42,445 nt of DNA from an uncultured Duodenibacillus sp. (GTDB lineage: Bacteria; Pseudomonadota; Gammaproteobacteria; Burkholderiales; Burkholderiaceae_F), in contig CALXQS010000018.1 in the NCBI GenBank assembly GCA_944390715.1, forward strand, positions 1 through 42,445. The letters run 5' to 3'. This document shows, piece after piece, positions 8,586-20,053 of the stretch. The notes beneath the pieces are model-generated. The model ran no database searches and was not told where the DNA came from. It worked only from the letters and a program-made list of their open reading frames with translations. Both the position numbers and the translations under genes were made by a program. Position 1 is the stretch's first letter, and every line of letters begins with the position of its first letter.

Positions 8586-9416
8586 ATGCTGCTTACTCGG
8601 GTCATTACGGCTGCGGTTTTGCTTTTGCTTCTGGTTGGCGCGCTCTGGCTGGGCGATGCGCCGTTTTGCGCCGTCATGGCGGCAGCCTTTGGCCTTGTCG
8701 CTCGTGAATGGATGCAGATGACGAAGCTTTCGCACGGTGCATCCTGGGCGTTCGGCATTTTTCTGGCAGTTCTGGGCGCGGCTCTCGCCTTAAGCGGCTA
8801 TTGGCCGCAGGGGCCGGTGTTTCTCGGCTACATTCTTGCCGTAACGGCCGTCTGGATGGCGATTTTGAGCATCGCTTTTGTGGCGCGCGACCGCGGCTTC
8901 ATGGTCAATGACACAACCTCCCGCTTGTTGTGCGCGGCGTTGGTGCCTGCGGCGTGGATGAGCCTGGTGTGGCTGATGCATGCCGGCCGCTGGCCTCTGA
9001 TGCTGTCTGTCTTCATGCTGGTGTGGCTTGCCGATGCCTGCGCATACTTTGCCGGACGCATGTTCGGACGTCACAAAATGGCGCCAGCCATTAGTCCGAA
9101 GAAGACCTGGGAAGGCGCTCTCGGTGCATTTGTCTGCGTGCTTGCAGCTGCTTTTGCAGCGTGGATGTGGCTGCCGCATGAAATGGTGTTTTCCAGCCTG
9201 ATCATCAATCGAGCCGGCATTGGAGCGGGCGTCATTACGCTTGTTTTGCTGACGGCGGTTTCCATTTCGGGCGACTTGTTTGAATCGGCTCTCAAGCGTC
9301 ATGCCGGCATTAAGGATTCGAGCAATCTGCTGCCTGGCCACGGCGGCTTTTATGACCGACTTGACGCAGCTCTGGCGGTTTTCCCCTGCGCGGTGGCCGC
9401 TCTGCTTGTGATCTAG
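8586..9416 (+). CDS. cdsA: Phosphatidate cytidylyltransferase
   Basis: A 276-residue multi-spanning inner-membrane enzyme that makes CDP-diacylglycerol from phosphatidate and CTP. Several hydrophobic helices are evident through the sequence. The CdsA signature near the C-terminus is intact: SALKR, then IKDSSNLLPGHGGFYDRLD. ATG 8586 follows TAGGGA. In related genomes dxr and rseP would follow directly; here the next gene is pyrG and dxr lies 18 kb away. The 198-bp gap before it (8388-8585) shows no gene. Confidence 0.96.
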   Translation: MLLTRVITAAVLLLLLVGALWLGDAPFCAVMAAAFGLVAREWMQMTKLSHGASWAFGIFLAVLGAALALSGYWPQGPVFLGYILAVTAVWMAILSIAFVARDRGFMVNDTTSRLLCAALVPAAWMSLVWLMHAGRWPLMLSVFMLVWLADACAYFAGRMFGRHKMAPAISPKKTWEGALGAFVCVLAAAFAAWMWLPHEMVFSSLIINRAGIGAGVITLVLLTAVSISGDLFESALKRHAGIKDSSNLLPGHGGFYDRLDAALAVFPCAVAALLVI

Positions 9417-9484
9417 CAGATGCATTGGCGTTGAGCGCATTTCAAAAAACGTTTGACGGCGTCTTTTTTGCAGTTTTTTAGACG

Positions 9485-9531
9485 GCGCTGCAGCAAAATT
9501 GCGTGTGTGCCTGCAGCGCATACTCTATAAT
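9485..9531 (+). promoter_or_regulatory. Candidate pyrG promoter with upstream dyad
   Basis: TATAAT at 9526-9531 is a consensus -10; the -35 is poor. A perfect 9-bp inverted repeat GCGCTGCAG (9485-9493)/CTGCAGCGC (9511-9519) covers the -35 region and could be an operator, or a hairpin ending transcripts from cdsA. There is no T run after it. Confidence 0.5.
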
Positions 9532-9545
9532 CCTTAGATTCATGA

Positions 9546-11270
<1,725 letters not shown>

Positions 11271-11315
11271 GTTGGATGAACAATCTTAGGCAACAGCTAT
11301 CGCAAAGGATAAAAA

Positions 11316-12170
11316 GTGAAGCTTTGTGGTTTTGAAGTAGGCAATCGCAATCCGTTTTTTCTTATTGCCGGACCTTGCGTGATCGAAGGGCAGCAGATGC
11401 TCATCGACATTGCAGGCGCAGTTAAGGAGACATGCGACGCGCTCGGCATACGCTACATCTTCAAGGCGAGCTTTGACAAGGCCAACCGCACGTCCTCCAA
11501 GAGCTTTCGCGGTCCGGGTCTCGAAGAGGGGCTGAAGATGCTCGACGAGGTGCGACGTCAGGTGGGAGTTCCGATTCTTACCGACGTGCACACGGCCGAG
11601 CAGGTGCCTGATGTTGCCGCTGTCGTCGACGTGCTTCAGACGCCAGCCTTTTTGTGCCGCCAGACTGACTTCATTGAAGCTTGCGCGCGTTCGGGCAAGC
11701 CGGTGAACATCAAAAAAGGTCAGTTTTTGGCGCCGCACGACATGGTCAACGTTGTGGCCAAGGCTCGCGAGGCTGCTGCCGCGGCTGGACTTGAGACGGA
11801 CAACTTCATGGTCTGCGAACGCGGTGCGAGCTTCGGCTACGGCAATTTGGTCAGCGACATGCGCGCGCTGGCCATTATGCGCGAGACCAAGGCGCCGGTT
11901 GTCTTTGACGCCACGCATTCGGTGCAGCTGCCCGGGGGGCAGGGCACAAGCTCCGGCGGAGACCGCCGCTTCGTTCCTGTGCTCTCGCGCGCGGCTACGG
12001 CCGTGGGCATCGACGGCCTTTTCATGGAAACGCATCCAAATCCGGCCTGTGCATTGAGCGACGGACCAAACTGCGTGCCGCTGCATCGCATGCCTGACCT
12101 GCTCGAAGAGCTTGTGCGCATTGACAGGGTAGTCAAAGGCTTTGACTATCTTGAGAACGACTTCAATTAA
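11316..12170 (+). CDS. kdsA: 3-deoxy-8-phosphooctulonate (Kdo8P) synthase
   Basis: A 284-residue enzyme condensing phosphoenolpyruvate with arabinose 5-phosphate to Kdo8P, the precursor of the LPS inner core sugar. Motifs: [49 protein letters not shown] and [12 protein letters not shown]. In LIAGPCVIE the residue at position 21 is Cys. The E. coli enzyme has Asn here (GGMNVLE) and needs no metal, whereas the Cys form marks the metal-dependent class II. The start is GTG 11316 behind AAAGGA. It lies between pyrG and eno. Confidence 0.97.
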   Translation: MKLCGFEVGNRNPFFLIAGPCVIEGQQMLIDIAGAVKETCDALGIRYIFKASFDKANRTSSKSFRGPGLEEGLKMLDEVRRQVGVPILTDVHTAEQVPDVAAVVDVLQTPAFLCRQTDFIEACARSGKPVNIKKGQFLAPHDMVNVVAKAREAAAAAGLETDNFMVCERGASFGYGNLVSDMRALAIMRETKAPVVFDATHSVQLPGGQGTSSGGDRRFVPVLSRAATAVGIDGLFMETHPNPACALSDGPNCVPLHRMPDLLEELVRIDRVVKGFDYLENDFN

Positions 12171-12277
12171 CTGATTCATTCAAAAGGAATCCGGCGCGGA
12201 GATGAAAAAGAGGCGGGAAGTTTTTTCAAGCGCGTCTTGAGAACCTCAGCCGGAAGTCTTTTCATTCATTTTTTTAA

Positions 12278-13585
<1,308 letters not shown>

Positions 13586-13621
13586 TCAAAGCGCAGCCTG
13601 TGCTGTCGGGGGACTTGAGCG

Positions 13622-14062
13622 GTGAACGCGCGTCACCTCATCTACATCATCTTGTTTCTGCTCGCGGTGGGCATTCAGTGGCCGTTGTGGTTCGGCAAGG
13701 GCGGCATCTCAAGGATGCAGTCGCTTGAGGCCGAGCTTGCTTCGATTCGCGAGGCCAATGACCGGCTGCGAGCTGAAAACGATTCGGTGGCCGCCGAAAT
13801 TGAGTCGCTCGAAAGCGGCAGCGGCGCCGTTGAGGAACGTGCCCGCATGCGGCTGGGCATGGTGAAGAACGACGAAATTCTCTTTAGGCTTGTGCCTACC
13901 GGCGAGAAGCACGCTCAAAAGCTCCCACAGCTCAAGCACAGCGAAAAGCCTCAGATTTTTGCTCCCAAGCGCTCCGATCTGTATATTGAGGGGGCCGTCG
14001 AACAGCCTCGGACCGAGGCTTCGAGCGAGACTCTAGGCTCGCAGACGATTCAGATTCATTAA
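13622..14062 (+). CDS. ftsB: Cell division protein FtsB-like (septum formation initiator family)
   Basis: A 146-residue bitopic membrane protein: a short N-terminus, one membrane helix (about residues 5-23, ending WPLWFGKGG), then a coiled coil (SLEAELASIREANDRLRAEN) and the FtsB/DivIC-type end ERARMRLGMVKNDEILFRLV. FtsB joins FtsL and FtsQ at the division site. The gene directly after eno is the classical ftsB location. The tail after residue 88 is polar and low-complexity and makes the protein about 40 residues longer than E. coli FtsB. The start is GTG 13622 behind GGGGGA. Confidence 0.9.
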   Translation: MNARHLIYIILFLLAVGIQWPLWFGKGGISRMQSLEAELASIREANDRLRAENDSVAAEIESLESGSGAVEERARMRLGMVKNDEILFRLVPTGEKHAQKLPQLKHSEKPQIFAPKRSDLYIEGAVEQPRTEASSETLGSQTIQIH

Positions 14063-14088
14063 GTAAGAATTAAAGGAGTTGATTACAT

Positions 14089-14373
14089 ATGGCTCAGCAG
14101 TACATTCAGCAGCTGACGGTTTTTCTGCGCGGCGGCCAAAACATCGTGGTTCCCTTCAATGCAGAAAAACCCGAAGTCCTCAATCCTCAGATTGACGCCT
14201 TCATCAAGGCCATCGGCGACAAGACCAAGAATCAGGGCAACTTCCTCTTTCAGGGCGCCCGCGTGGTTTTGATCCATCTGCCTGACGTGTCGGGTCTCGA
14301 CGTGGTGAGCCTGGTGCGCAAGCAGGACGAAGCTCAGGCCCCCAAGGCTGAGGCGAAAAAGACTGCCAAGTAG
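14089..14373 (+). CDS. Small conserved-looking protein of unknown function
   Basis: A 94-residue cytoplasmic-type protein with no signal peptide or membrane helix. The body (QQLTVFLRGGQNIVVPFNAE, a middle alpha-helical region around DAFIKAIGDK, then GARVVLIHLPDVSGLDVVSLVRK) suggests a small alpha/beta fold. The last 18 residues are Ala/Lys/Glu-rich. AAAGGAG lies 10 nt before ATG 14089, the codon use matches its neighbours, and a strong terminator follows, so it is very probably a real gene at the end of the pyrG-kdsA-eno-ftsB transcript, 26 bp after ftsB. I do not recognise the family. Confidence 0.8.
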   Translation: MAQQYIQQLTVFLRGGQNIVVPFNAEKPEVLNPQIDAFIKAIGDKTKNQGNFLFQGARVVLIHLPDVSGLDVVSLVRKQDEAQAPKAEAKKTAK

Positions 14374-14393
14374 TTGGTTTTGCCTTTTGGTTC

Positions 14394-14443
14394 AAAGCCG
14401 GCACTCGATGCGCTCTAGGCGCGCGTCGAAGGCCGGCTTTTTT
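14394..14443 (+). terminator. Terminator closing the pyrG-eno-ftsB cluster
   Basis: AAAGCCGGC (14394 onward) pairs with GCCGGCTTT ending in a six-T run (14438-14443); inner CGATGCGC/GCGCGTCG extends the stem. Confidence 0.85.
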
Positions 14444-14472
14444 GCTGATGCCGCATATTTTCTGCTCATGGG

Positions 14473-14501
14473 CTTGAAAAAAAGCAGCAGCGTCCCCATA
14501 T
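14473..14501 (+). promoter_or_regulatory. Heat-shock (sigma-32) promoter of htpG
   Basis: CTTGAAA (14473-14479), a 14-bp spacer, and CCCCATAT (14494-14501) match the sigma-32 consensus CTTGAAA-N(11-16)-CCCCATnT at every defined base. The start of transcription would be near 14508, leaving a leader of about 120 nt before htpG. Seen directly; use by RpoH is inferred from the match and from the heat-shock nature of the gene. Confidence 0.88.
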
Positions 14502-14628
14502 CCAGCATCAAGATGAAGCAGGCGGACTGCTTTTAGTCAGACGAGCGCCGCTTCGAAGGATTTTTTGTTGACGGACTGCAGGGCAAGACAAAGCTCCTGC
14601 AGCCTTTTCATTTCGGGGATGGAAAAAA

Positions 14629-16521
14629 ATGGCCGCAGAGGTTCATGGTTTTCAAACAGAAGTTACCAAGCTGTTGAATTTGCTTGCCAAGTCGCTGTAC
14701 TCCAATAAGGAGGTGTTCCTGCGCGAACTCATCTCCAATGCTTCGGATGCGATCGACAAGCTGCACTTTTTGTCGCTTACCGATGCCAAGCTTCTAGGCG
14801 ACGATCCAGAGCTTCGAATTACGGTCAAAGCCGACAAGGATGCTCGTACGCTCACCGTTTCGGACAACGGCATCGGCATGACGCTCGACGAAGCCAATGC
14901 GCATCTGGGCACGATTGCCAAAAGCGGGACGGAAGATTTCTTTTCCAAGCTTTCGGGCGATGCGGCCAAGGACTCTCAGCTCATCGGACAGTTCGGCGTC
15001 GGTTTTTACTCTGCCTTCATCGTCGCCGACAAGGTCACCGTCGTGACGCGTGCGGCTTCGGCCAAGCCCGAAGAGGGCGTGCGCTGGGAATCCGAAGGCT
15101 CGGGCACATTTACGAGCGAGCATGTCAATGTGTCTGCTCGCGGCACGAGCGTGACGCTGCATCTGAAGGAAGAAGAGAAGGATTTCCTTGAATGCTGGCG
15201 TTTGCGCGAGGCCATCACGAAGTATTCGGATCATATCGCGGTGCCCGTGATGTTGTGGGAAGAAAAATACCACGCTCCCGAAAAAGAAGGCGAAGAGGGC
15301 AAGACGACTTGGGACTGGGTGCAGGTCAATGAGGCCAAGGCCTTGTGGACGATGAATCCCAAGGAAGTCAAGGAAGAGCAGTACAAGGAGTTCTACAAGC
15401 ATCTTTCGCACGACTACGAAGATCCCTTGTGCTGGGCGCACAACCGCGTTGAAGGCGATTTGGAGTACACGTCGCTGCTGTATGTTCCGAAAAATGCGCC
15501 TTGGGATCTGTACTCGCGCGACCAGCAGCACGGTCTGAAGCTTTTCGTGCAGCGCGTCTTCATCATGGATCAGGCCGAGCAGTTCCTGCCCAACTATCTG
15601 CGCTTTGTGCGCGGCTTGGTCGATACCAACGACCTGCCTTTGAACGTCTCGCGCGAACTGCTCCAGGAAAGCGCTGTGACGACCAAGCTCAAGAAGGCGC
15701 TCACCAAGCGTGCGCTCAACATGATCGAGAAGCTTGCCGAGGACGCAGACAAGTACAAGATCTTCTGGAAGAATTTCGGCGCCGTGATGAAGGAAGGCCC
15801 TGTTGAGGACTATGCCAATCGCGAGACGATTGCAAAGCTGCTTCGCTTTGCCTCGACGAAGAACGACTCCAATGAGCAGAACGTCAGCTTGGCTGATTAT
15901 GTGTCGCGCATGAATCCCGCGCAGAAGAACATCTATTACCTCGTGAGCTCAAGCTGGCAGCAGGCCAGCACCTCGCCTTATCTTGAAACCTTCCGCAAGA
16001 AGGGCATCGAAGTGCTTCTGATGTGGGAGCGCATTGATGAGTGGCTCATGGGCAACATGCATGAGTTCGAGGGCAAGAAGTTCATTGCCGTCACGGCAAG
16101 CGACCTTGAGCTCGGAGATCTTGCCGACAAGGAAGAACAGGAAAAAACGCAGGCTGCCAAGACTGAAAACAAGGCGCTTGTCGAGCGCTTTAAGCTCGCT
16201 TTGGGCGACAAGGTCCAGGATGTGCGCGTCTCGGACCGTCTCTTTGACAGCGCCAGCTGCGTGGTGTCCGAGCAGGGACAGATGCTCACTGCCCAGATGC
16301 GCCGCATGCTCGAGGCCGCAGGGCAGACGCTGCCTGAGATGAAGTACATCCTCGAAATCAATCCGGAGCACAAGCTTGTCAAGCGTGCTGCCGATGCGGC
16401 CGATGATGCCTCTTTCGGCAAGTGGGCCGAGTTCATTTATGATCAGGCGCTGCTGTCCGAGCAAGGTGCATTGAAGGATCCCAATGCCTTCTTGAAGCTG
16501 ATGAACGAACTCATCGGTTAA
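14629..16521 (+). CDS. htpG: Molecular chaperone HtpG (bacterial Hsp90)
   Basis: A 630-residue Hsp90. The GHKL ATPase domain is complete: [13 protein letters not shown] with the Mg-binding Asn, [16 protein letters not shown] and [10 protein letters not shown]. The middle domain contains [28 protein letters not shown] with the catalytic-loop Arg, and a C-terminal dimerisation domain follows. Length matches E. coli HtpG (624). ATG 14629 follows GGGGATGG. A perfect sigma-32 promoter sits upstream and a terminator at 16599-16642 ends the unit, so it is a monocistronic heat-shock gene. Confidence 0.98.
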   Translation: MAAEVHGFQTEVTKLLNLLAKSLYSNKEVFLRELISNASDAIDKLHFLSLTDAKLLGDDPELRITVKADKDARTLTVSDNGIGMTLDEANAHLGTIAKSGTEDFFSKLSGDAAKDSQLIGQFGVGFYSAFIVADKVTVVTRAASAKPEEGVRWESEGSGTFTSEHVNVSARGTSVTLHLKEEEKDFLECWRLREAITKYSDHIAVPVMLWEEKYHAPEKEGEEGKTTWDWVQVNEAKALWTMNPKEVKEEQYKEFYKHLSHDYEDPLCWAHNRVEGDLEYTSLLYVPKNAPWDLYSRDQQHGLKLFVQRVFIMDQAEQFLPNYLRFVRGLVDTNDLPLNVSRELLQESAVTTKLKKALTKRALNMIEKLAEDADKYKIFWKNFGAVMKEGPVEDYANRETIAKLLRFASTKNDSNEQNVSLADYVSRMNPAQKNIYYLVSSSWQQASTSPYLETFRKKGIEVLLMWERIDEWLMGNMHEFEGKKFIAVTASDLELGDLADKEEQEKTQAAKTENKALVERFKLALGDKVQDVRVSDRLFDSASCVVSEQGQMLTAQMRRMLEAAGQTLPEMKYILEINPEHKLVKRAADAADDASFGKWAEFIYDQALLSEQGALKDPNAFLKLMNELIG

Positions 16522-16598
16522 GGGCGCTTTTCCAAGGATTCTGACACAGAGAAGCTTTTTTTTCTGAGAACCTTGGAGTGCTTAGCCAGCAAATGATC

Positions 16599-16642
16599 AA
16601 AAAGCCGGTTTGGCCTCGGTTAGGGGCAGATCGGCTTTTTTT
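16599..16642 (+). terminator. Terminator after htpG
   Basis: AAAAAGCCG (16599-16607) pairs with CGGCTTTTT (16632-16640), and the T run goes on to 16642. It overlaps the far-upstream part of the rmuC open frame, which argues against an rmuC start before about 16650. Confidence 0.75.
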
Positions 16643-16768
16643 GTGCCTGCCGGCATGATTTGCTTTTCGGCGGGATTTGTGGCCGGACTCAAAAAAGCAC
16701 GCGGTTTTCTGCGAATGCTGTTAGGCTTTGGGTCGTTTTTTGTTTTCTCGATTGTTTTGGTGACGAAC

Positions 16769-18112
16769 GTGCAAAACTGGCTTTCAGTCCTGGGGCTTTC
16801 CGAGTCCTCACCCGAATTTGCTGCTGCGCTGCTTTTGGTGTTGATCATCCTTGTGCTTGTTGCCGGGGTGCTTTTTCGCATGGGAGCGCGGCAGAAGGAT
16901 CTCAGGGAAGAAATACTGCGCCTTAATGAAGCCGTTCAGGCCTCAGAGGCTGTGCAGCTGCGGCTGATGCGCGATCAAATTTCTGGAATTCGCGAAGAGA
17001 TTGCGCATGCCGGCACGGTGCAGAGCAACCACTTTGCCAATTTTTTAAAACTTTCGCAAAACGGCAGCGACAGTCAGGAACAGCGTCTCGAGCGCGTCGG
17101 ACAGAACCTTTCTGCGGGGCTCGAGCAGGTGCGCGAGGCGCTTGCCAAGGAACTTTCAAGCTTGAGGCAAGACAACGACAAGGCGCTTGCGTGCATGCGC
17201 GAGGCTAACGACAAAGCGTTGGCAGCGCTTCGGGACACGGTTGATGAAAAGCTGCAGACAACGCTCAACACCCGCATCAGCGAAAGCTTCAAGACGGTCG
17301 AAGAACAGCTTGCGGCCGTGCATCAAGGGCTGGGTGAGATGCGCGAAATTGCCGGCAATGTTGACGGGCTCAGACGCGTTCTGAGCAATGTCAAGACGCG
17401 AGGCGTTTTTGGAGAAATGCAGCTGTCGCTTCTATTGGAAGAAATTCTCACGCCCGAGCAATACTGCACGAATATCGCTACGCGTCCCGGCAGTTCCGAG
17501 CGCGTTGAGTTTGCCGTGAGGTTGCCGGGGGCTGAAGACTCGGGGCATGTGCTGCTGCCTATTGACGCCAAGTTCCCGCTCGAAGACTACCAAAGACTGC
17601 TTGAGGCCAGGCAGGCCTGTGACGCTCAAGCGCAGAGTGCGTGTCTGAAGGCTCTGTCCGCGCGCATTCTTTCAGAAGCTAAAAAGATCCACGACAAGTA
17701 TGTCGAAGTTCCCTATACGACGGAATTCGCCGTGATGTACCTGCCGGTAGAAAGTCTCTGGAGCGAGGTTCTGAGCATTGCAGGACTAGCCGAACGCGTT
17801 CAGCGTGAATTTCACGTAACGATAGCCGGACCATCGGTTCTTGCTGCATTTTTAAACAGCCTGCAAATGGGTTTTCGTACCCTTGCCATTGAGAAGCGAA
17901 GTGCGGAGGTTTGGCGGCTTTTGGGCGAAATCAAGTCTGAGTTTCTCAAGTTTTCCGATGCCTTGGGCTCGATGGAAAAAAAGGTTGAAGGAATTCGTTC
18001 AACTCTCGACGGCGTGCGCACACGCACCAACGTCATGAGCCGCAGGCTGCGCTCGGTCGAGGCCCCGAATGTGCAGCAATTGCCGCAGTCCCAAGAAAAT
18101 GACTTCTCTTGA
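16769..18112 (+). CDS. rmuC: DNA recombination protein RmuC homologue
   Basis: An RmuC-family protein, known for limiting inversions at short inverted repeats and thought to be a nuclease. One membrane helix (AALLLVLIILVLVAGVLF) is followed by a long coiled coil (about 150 residues rich in Glu, Gln, Leu) and then the RmuC core: GVFGEMQLSLLLEEIL, PIDAKFPLEDY (a PD-(D/E)XK-type motif), YVEVPYTTEFAVMYLPVESLW and GPSVLAAFLNSLQMGFRTLAI. The frame stays open back to 16610, but that part overlaps the htpG terminator. GTG 16769, preceded by GGTGA, gives 447 residues with a normal N-terminus. ATG 16655 or 16715 are alternatives. Confidence 0.88.
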   Translation: MQNWLSVLGLSESSPEFAAALLLVLIILVLVAGVLFRMGARQKDLREEILRLNEAVQASEAVQLRLMRDQISGIREEIAHAGTVQSNHFANFLKLSQNGSDSQEQRLERVGQNLSAGLEQVREALAKELSSLRQDNDKALACMREANDKALAALRDTVDEKLQTTLNTRISESFKTVEEQLAAVHQGLGEMREIAGNVDGLRRVLSNVKTRGVFGEMQLSLLLEEILTPEQYCTNIATRPGSSERVEFAVRLPGAEDSGHVLLPIDAKFPLEDYQRLLEARQACDAQAQSACLKALSARILSEAKKIHDKYVEVPYTTEFAVMYLPVESLWSEVLSIAGLAERVQREFHVTIAGPSVLAAFLNSLQMGFRTLAIEKRSAEVWRLLGEIKSEFLKFSDALGSMEKKVEGIRSTLDGVRTRTNVMSRRLRSVEAPNVQQLPQSQENDFS

Positions 18113-18441
18113 CAGAGTAAAAATAGCCACATCTGCCAGACCTATCTGAGTGAGGTGTGAGATCTTGACATCTCTCAGACAGGCACGACTTATCCACAGC
18201 CACGGCCTACGGCGCATTTAGTAGACCGAGCGGCCTTCGGTTGTGGATAAGTCTTCCTCTTTACCCAATAAACCTTTGGCGGACGGGTTCCATTCGGTTT
18301 TTATCTAATGACAGCGCCGTAGACAGCCGTTTCAAAACGTGCAAAAGCCGCTGTTTCCATGCACGTAAAACAAGGTCTCTGTTAACGTAAAAATTCACGT
18401 CTTTCTCCTTAATTTTCAGGGAGAGAGTCCAGGCGTTTTTG
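18113..18441. other. Intergenic region between rmuC and the ATPase gene
   Basis: Two convergent genes meet here. The region holds the hairpin repeat at 18187-18253. From about 18330 to 18375 there are two imperfect direct copies of a motif like AGCCG-TTTC-CGT-AAAA. No reading frame looks like a gene. A GAGAT/ATCTC stem with a TTGACA-like loop lies at about 18159-18176. The T/A composition rises toward the ATPase gene. Confidence 0.5.
18187..18253 (+). repeat. 66-bp hairpin repeat with DnaA-box-like arms, copy A
   Basis: GACTTATCCACA (18187-18198) pairs perfectly with TGTGGATAAGTC (18242-18253). The arms contain TTATCCACA, a match to the DnaA-box consensus TTATNCACA, in inverted orientation. 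Inner stems GGCC/GGCC and CGG/CCG continue the hairpin. It aligns over its whole length (about three quarters identical by hand) with the reverse complement of 21505-21570, so it is one of two copies of a repeat. Confidence 0.8.
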
Positions 18442-19548
18442 TTATGTGGTTGGCGGCAGTCCGATTGCAGCATTCTGCATAGACCGGCGAATCCAGAGGG
18501 CAAAAAAGGGATCGCCAAGAGAAAATTCGCCGTCACGAATGATGATTCCATCTTTTTTCAGGCGAGCGACTGCGGTGTAGACCGTGCTTGAAGGATATTC
18601 TTTTATTTCCTGCAGCTTGGCATCACGAGAAAGCACCTCCAGAACTCGTCGATTTGTACGATTCAGCCGGGACCACAGCACCATATAGCTGGCAGAAAGT
18701 CCCTTCATGATTGCGTCTGCAGCAACTTGAACGGTCGTATGACTATCGGTGCGCATGCACAAGTCCCAGAAGACTGCCGCCAGTTGCTGTGTGTAGAAGG
18801 GGTGACACCGTGTCAGCTCCAGAATCTGACGAGCGTCCTCTTTTGCATTTTCTTTTCGTATAACGGCCAACCGGTCAGTCAGAAAGACGTAGAAATCCTC
18901 ATAAGGAATCCGATCCAGGCGCATCAAGGCGCCGAAATGAAAAAACGGCGATTTGACGTCCTGGAAAATGGCCGTCATCATGCTTTCTTCGCTGCCCAGG
19001 AACAGATAGTGGATATTTTTGTGCAGCTGCATGACGGCACGAAGCAGCTTATCAGTGCCGGGTTCAAGGTTGACGATTTCCTGAAACTCATCAAGAACGA
19101 CAATTAATCGATTCTCCGGATCGCTTTTCTCGTCAATGAGGTTGAGAACATCCTCAAGAGCAACGCTGCCTTTGGCTGCACCATCAAAAGACACTTCCAG
19201 ATTATTTGTATCAGGGTTGTAGGAAAAGACAGGTTTGACGCGGAATTTCTTAAGTGCGTCCTTGAAGCGCTCCCACGGATGGATGGCCAGAAACGATTTC
19301 AGAAGCATCTCTGCCAGGCCGGAAGAGGACATTGCCATCTGTACATTAATGAAAATGGCAGGGCGGCCGCATTCCACAACTGCTTTGCGAACAAGGCTTG
19401 TTTTTCCGTAACGACGGGGACTAATCAAAACCAAATGGTTCCGTCCGGAGAGCATTTGCTGTACCTGAGGCAGCTCTTCTTTTCTGTCGGTGAAAAAGTT
19501 TCCGTCTACTACGGTACCGTATTGGAAAGGATTTTCTAGAGGCAACAT
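18442..19548 (-). CDS. AAA-type ATPase with C-terminal winged helix (archaeal-ATPase/ATPase_2 type)
   Basis: A 368-residue ATPase of the COG1672-like group. The Walker A is SPRRYGKTSL (43-52) and the Walker B is LIVVLDEFQEI (about 148-158); an STAND-like sensor region with LFLGSEESMM follows. The C-terminal part (NRRVLEVLSRDAKLQEI, then SSTVYTAVARLKKDGIIIRDGEFSLGDPFFALWIR) is the winged-helix/DUF234-like end typical of the group. The function of these proteins is mostly unknown; many sit in mobile regions. The gene is visibly more A+T-rich than its neighbours and runs against them, which suggests transfer. ATG 19548 is used; a -10 TATAAT (minus strand, 19604-19599) and a dyad overlap its promoter region. 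Confidence 0.88.
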   Translation of the reverse strand: MLPLENPFQYGTVVDGNFFTDRKEELPQVQQMLSGRNHLVLISPRRYGKTSLVRKAVVECGRPAIFINVQMAMSSSGLAEMLLKSFLAIHPWERFKDALKKFRVKPVFSYNPDTNNLEVSFDGAAKGSVALEDVLNLIDEKSDPENRLIVVLDEFQEIVNLEPGTDKLLRAVMQLHKNIHYLFLGSEESMMTAIFQDVKSPFFHFGALMRLDRIPYEDFYVFLTDRLAVIRKENAKEDARQILELTRCHPFYTQQLAAVFWDLCMRTDSHTTVQVAADAIMKGLSASYMVLWSRLNRTNRRVLEVLSRDAKLQEIKEYPSSTVYTAVARLKKDGIIIRDGEFSLGDPFFALWIRRSMQNAAIGLPPTT

Positions 19549-19579
19549 GGAAAGAAATACAAAAGCCTAAGAAATAAGT

Positions 19580-19604
19580 CTCGTATATTTACGAGTAAAT
19601 TATA
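19580..19604 (-). promoter_or_regulatory. Promoter -10 and operator-like dyad of the ATPase gene
   Basis: On the minus strand TATAAT occupies 19604-19599. CTCGT (19580-19584) and ACGAG (19591-19595) form a dyad across the expected transcription start near 19592. The -35 is poor. Position suggests a repressor or autoregulatory site; no regulator is encoded nearby apart from the ATPase's own winged helix. Confidence 0.45.
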
Positions 19605-19662
19605 TCGGATAAATACGTAACGGAATATTGCGAGAAGCATCTCGAAAGCCAGCAGGAAGCCG

Positions 19663-19902
19663 TTGATCTACAACGACATGGCTGCTGAGCTCGTCCTTTG
19701 GAAGAAGGCCAACAGCAACCTGTACAGCTGCAACAACATAGATGCACCGGCAGACTCGGCCAAAAACAAAGACGGAGAAAATAAGACGATCAAAGAGCTC
19801 TGCAACGAAATTCTGCTCGCCTGCGGGATTAAGCCGCTCAACAGTCTGGAGACGGCGTCAACAATCCGCACCAAGCTCAAACTGAAATTACCGATGCATT
19901 GA
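19663..19902 (+). pseudogene. ORF remnant of unknown origin
   Basis: An open frame of about 79 codons, opening with TTG and lacking a Shine-Dalgarno. The sequence (KTIKELCNEILLACGIKPLNSLETASTIRTKLKLKLP) looks like a natural protein C-terminus and not random translation. The frame continues upstream without a start. It sits next to the ISL3 element, so it may be the tail of a transposase or accessory gene cut off by rearrangement. I cannot assign it to a family. Confidence 0.3.
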
Positions 19903-20053
19903 TTTACCGACAAATGCCAATAGCGCGCAACTCTATCTAACCGATTGATACTAAATAGAAAAATAAGAAAATGGGGGCTCTTCAGGAATAATGGGGAAAA
20001 GCTAGGGTTTCCCTAACTCCATTCCAAACAAGTTCCAAACCTCGCCTTGCGAG

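Noticed and set aside
8384..8707. 107-codon frame starting at the end of uppS
   Set aside because: It overlaps the cdsA N-terminus in another frame and has no protein-like features.
18187..18253. Replication origin suggested by DnaA-box-like sequences
   Set aside because: Only two boxes per copy, arranged as hairpin arms, with no AT-rich unwinding region and no dnaA, dnaN or parAB nearby.
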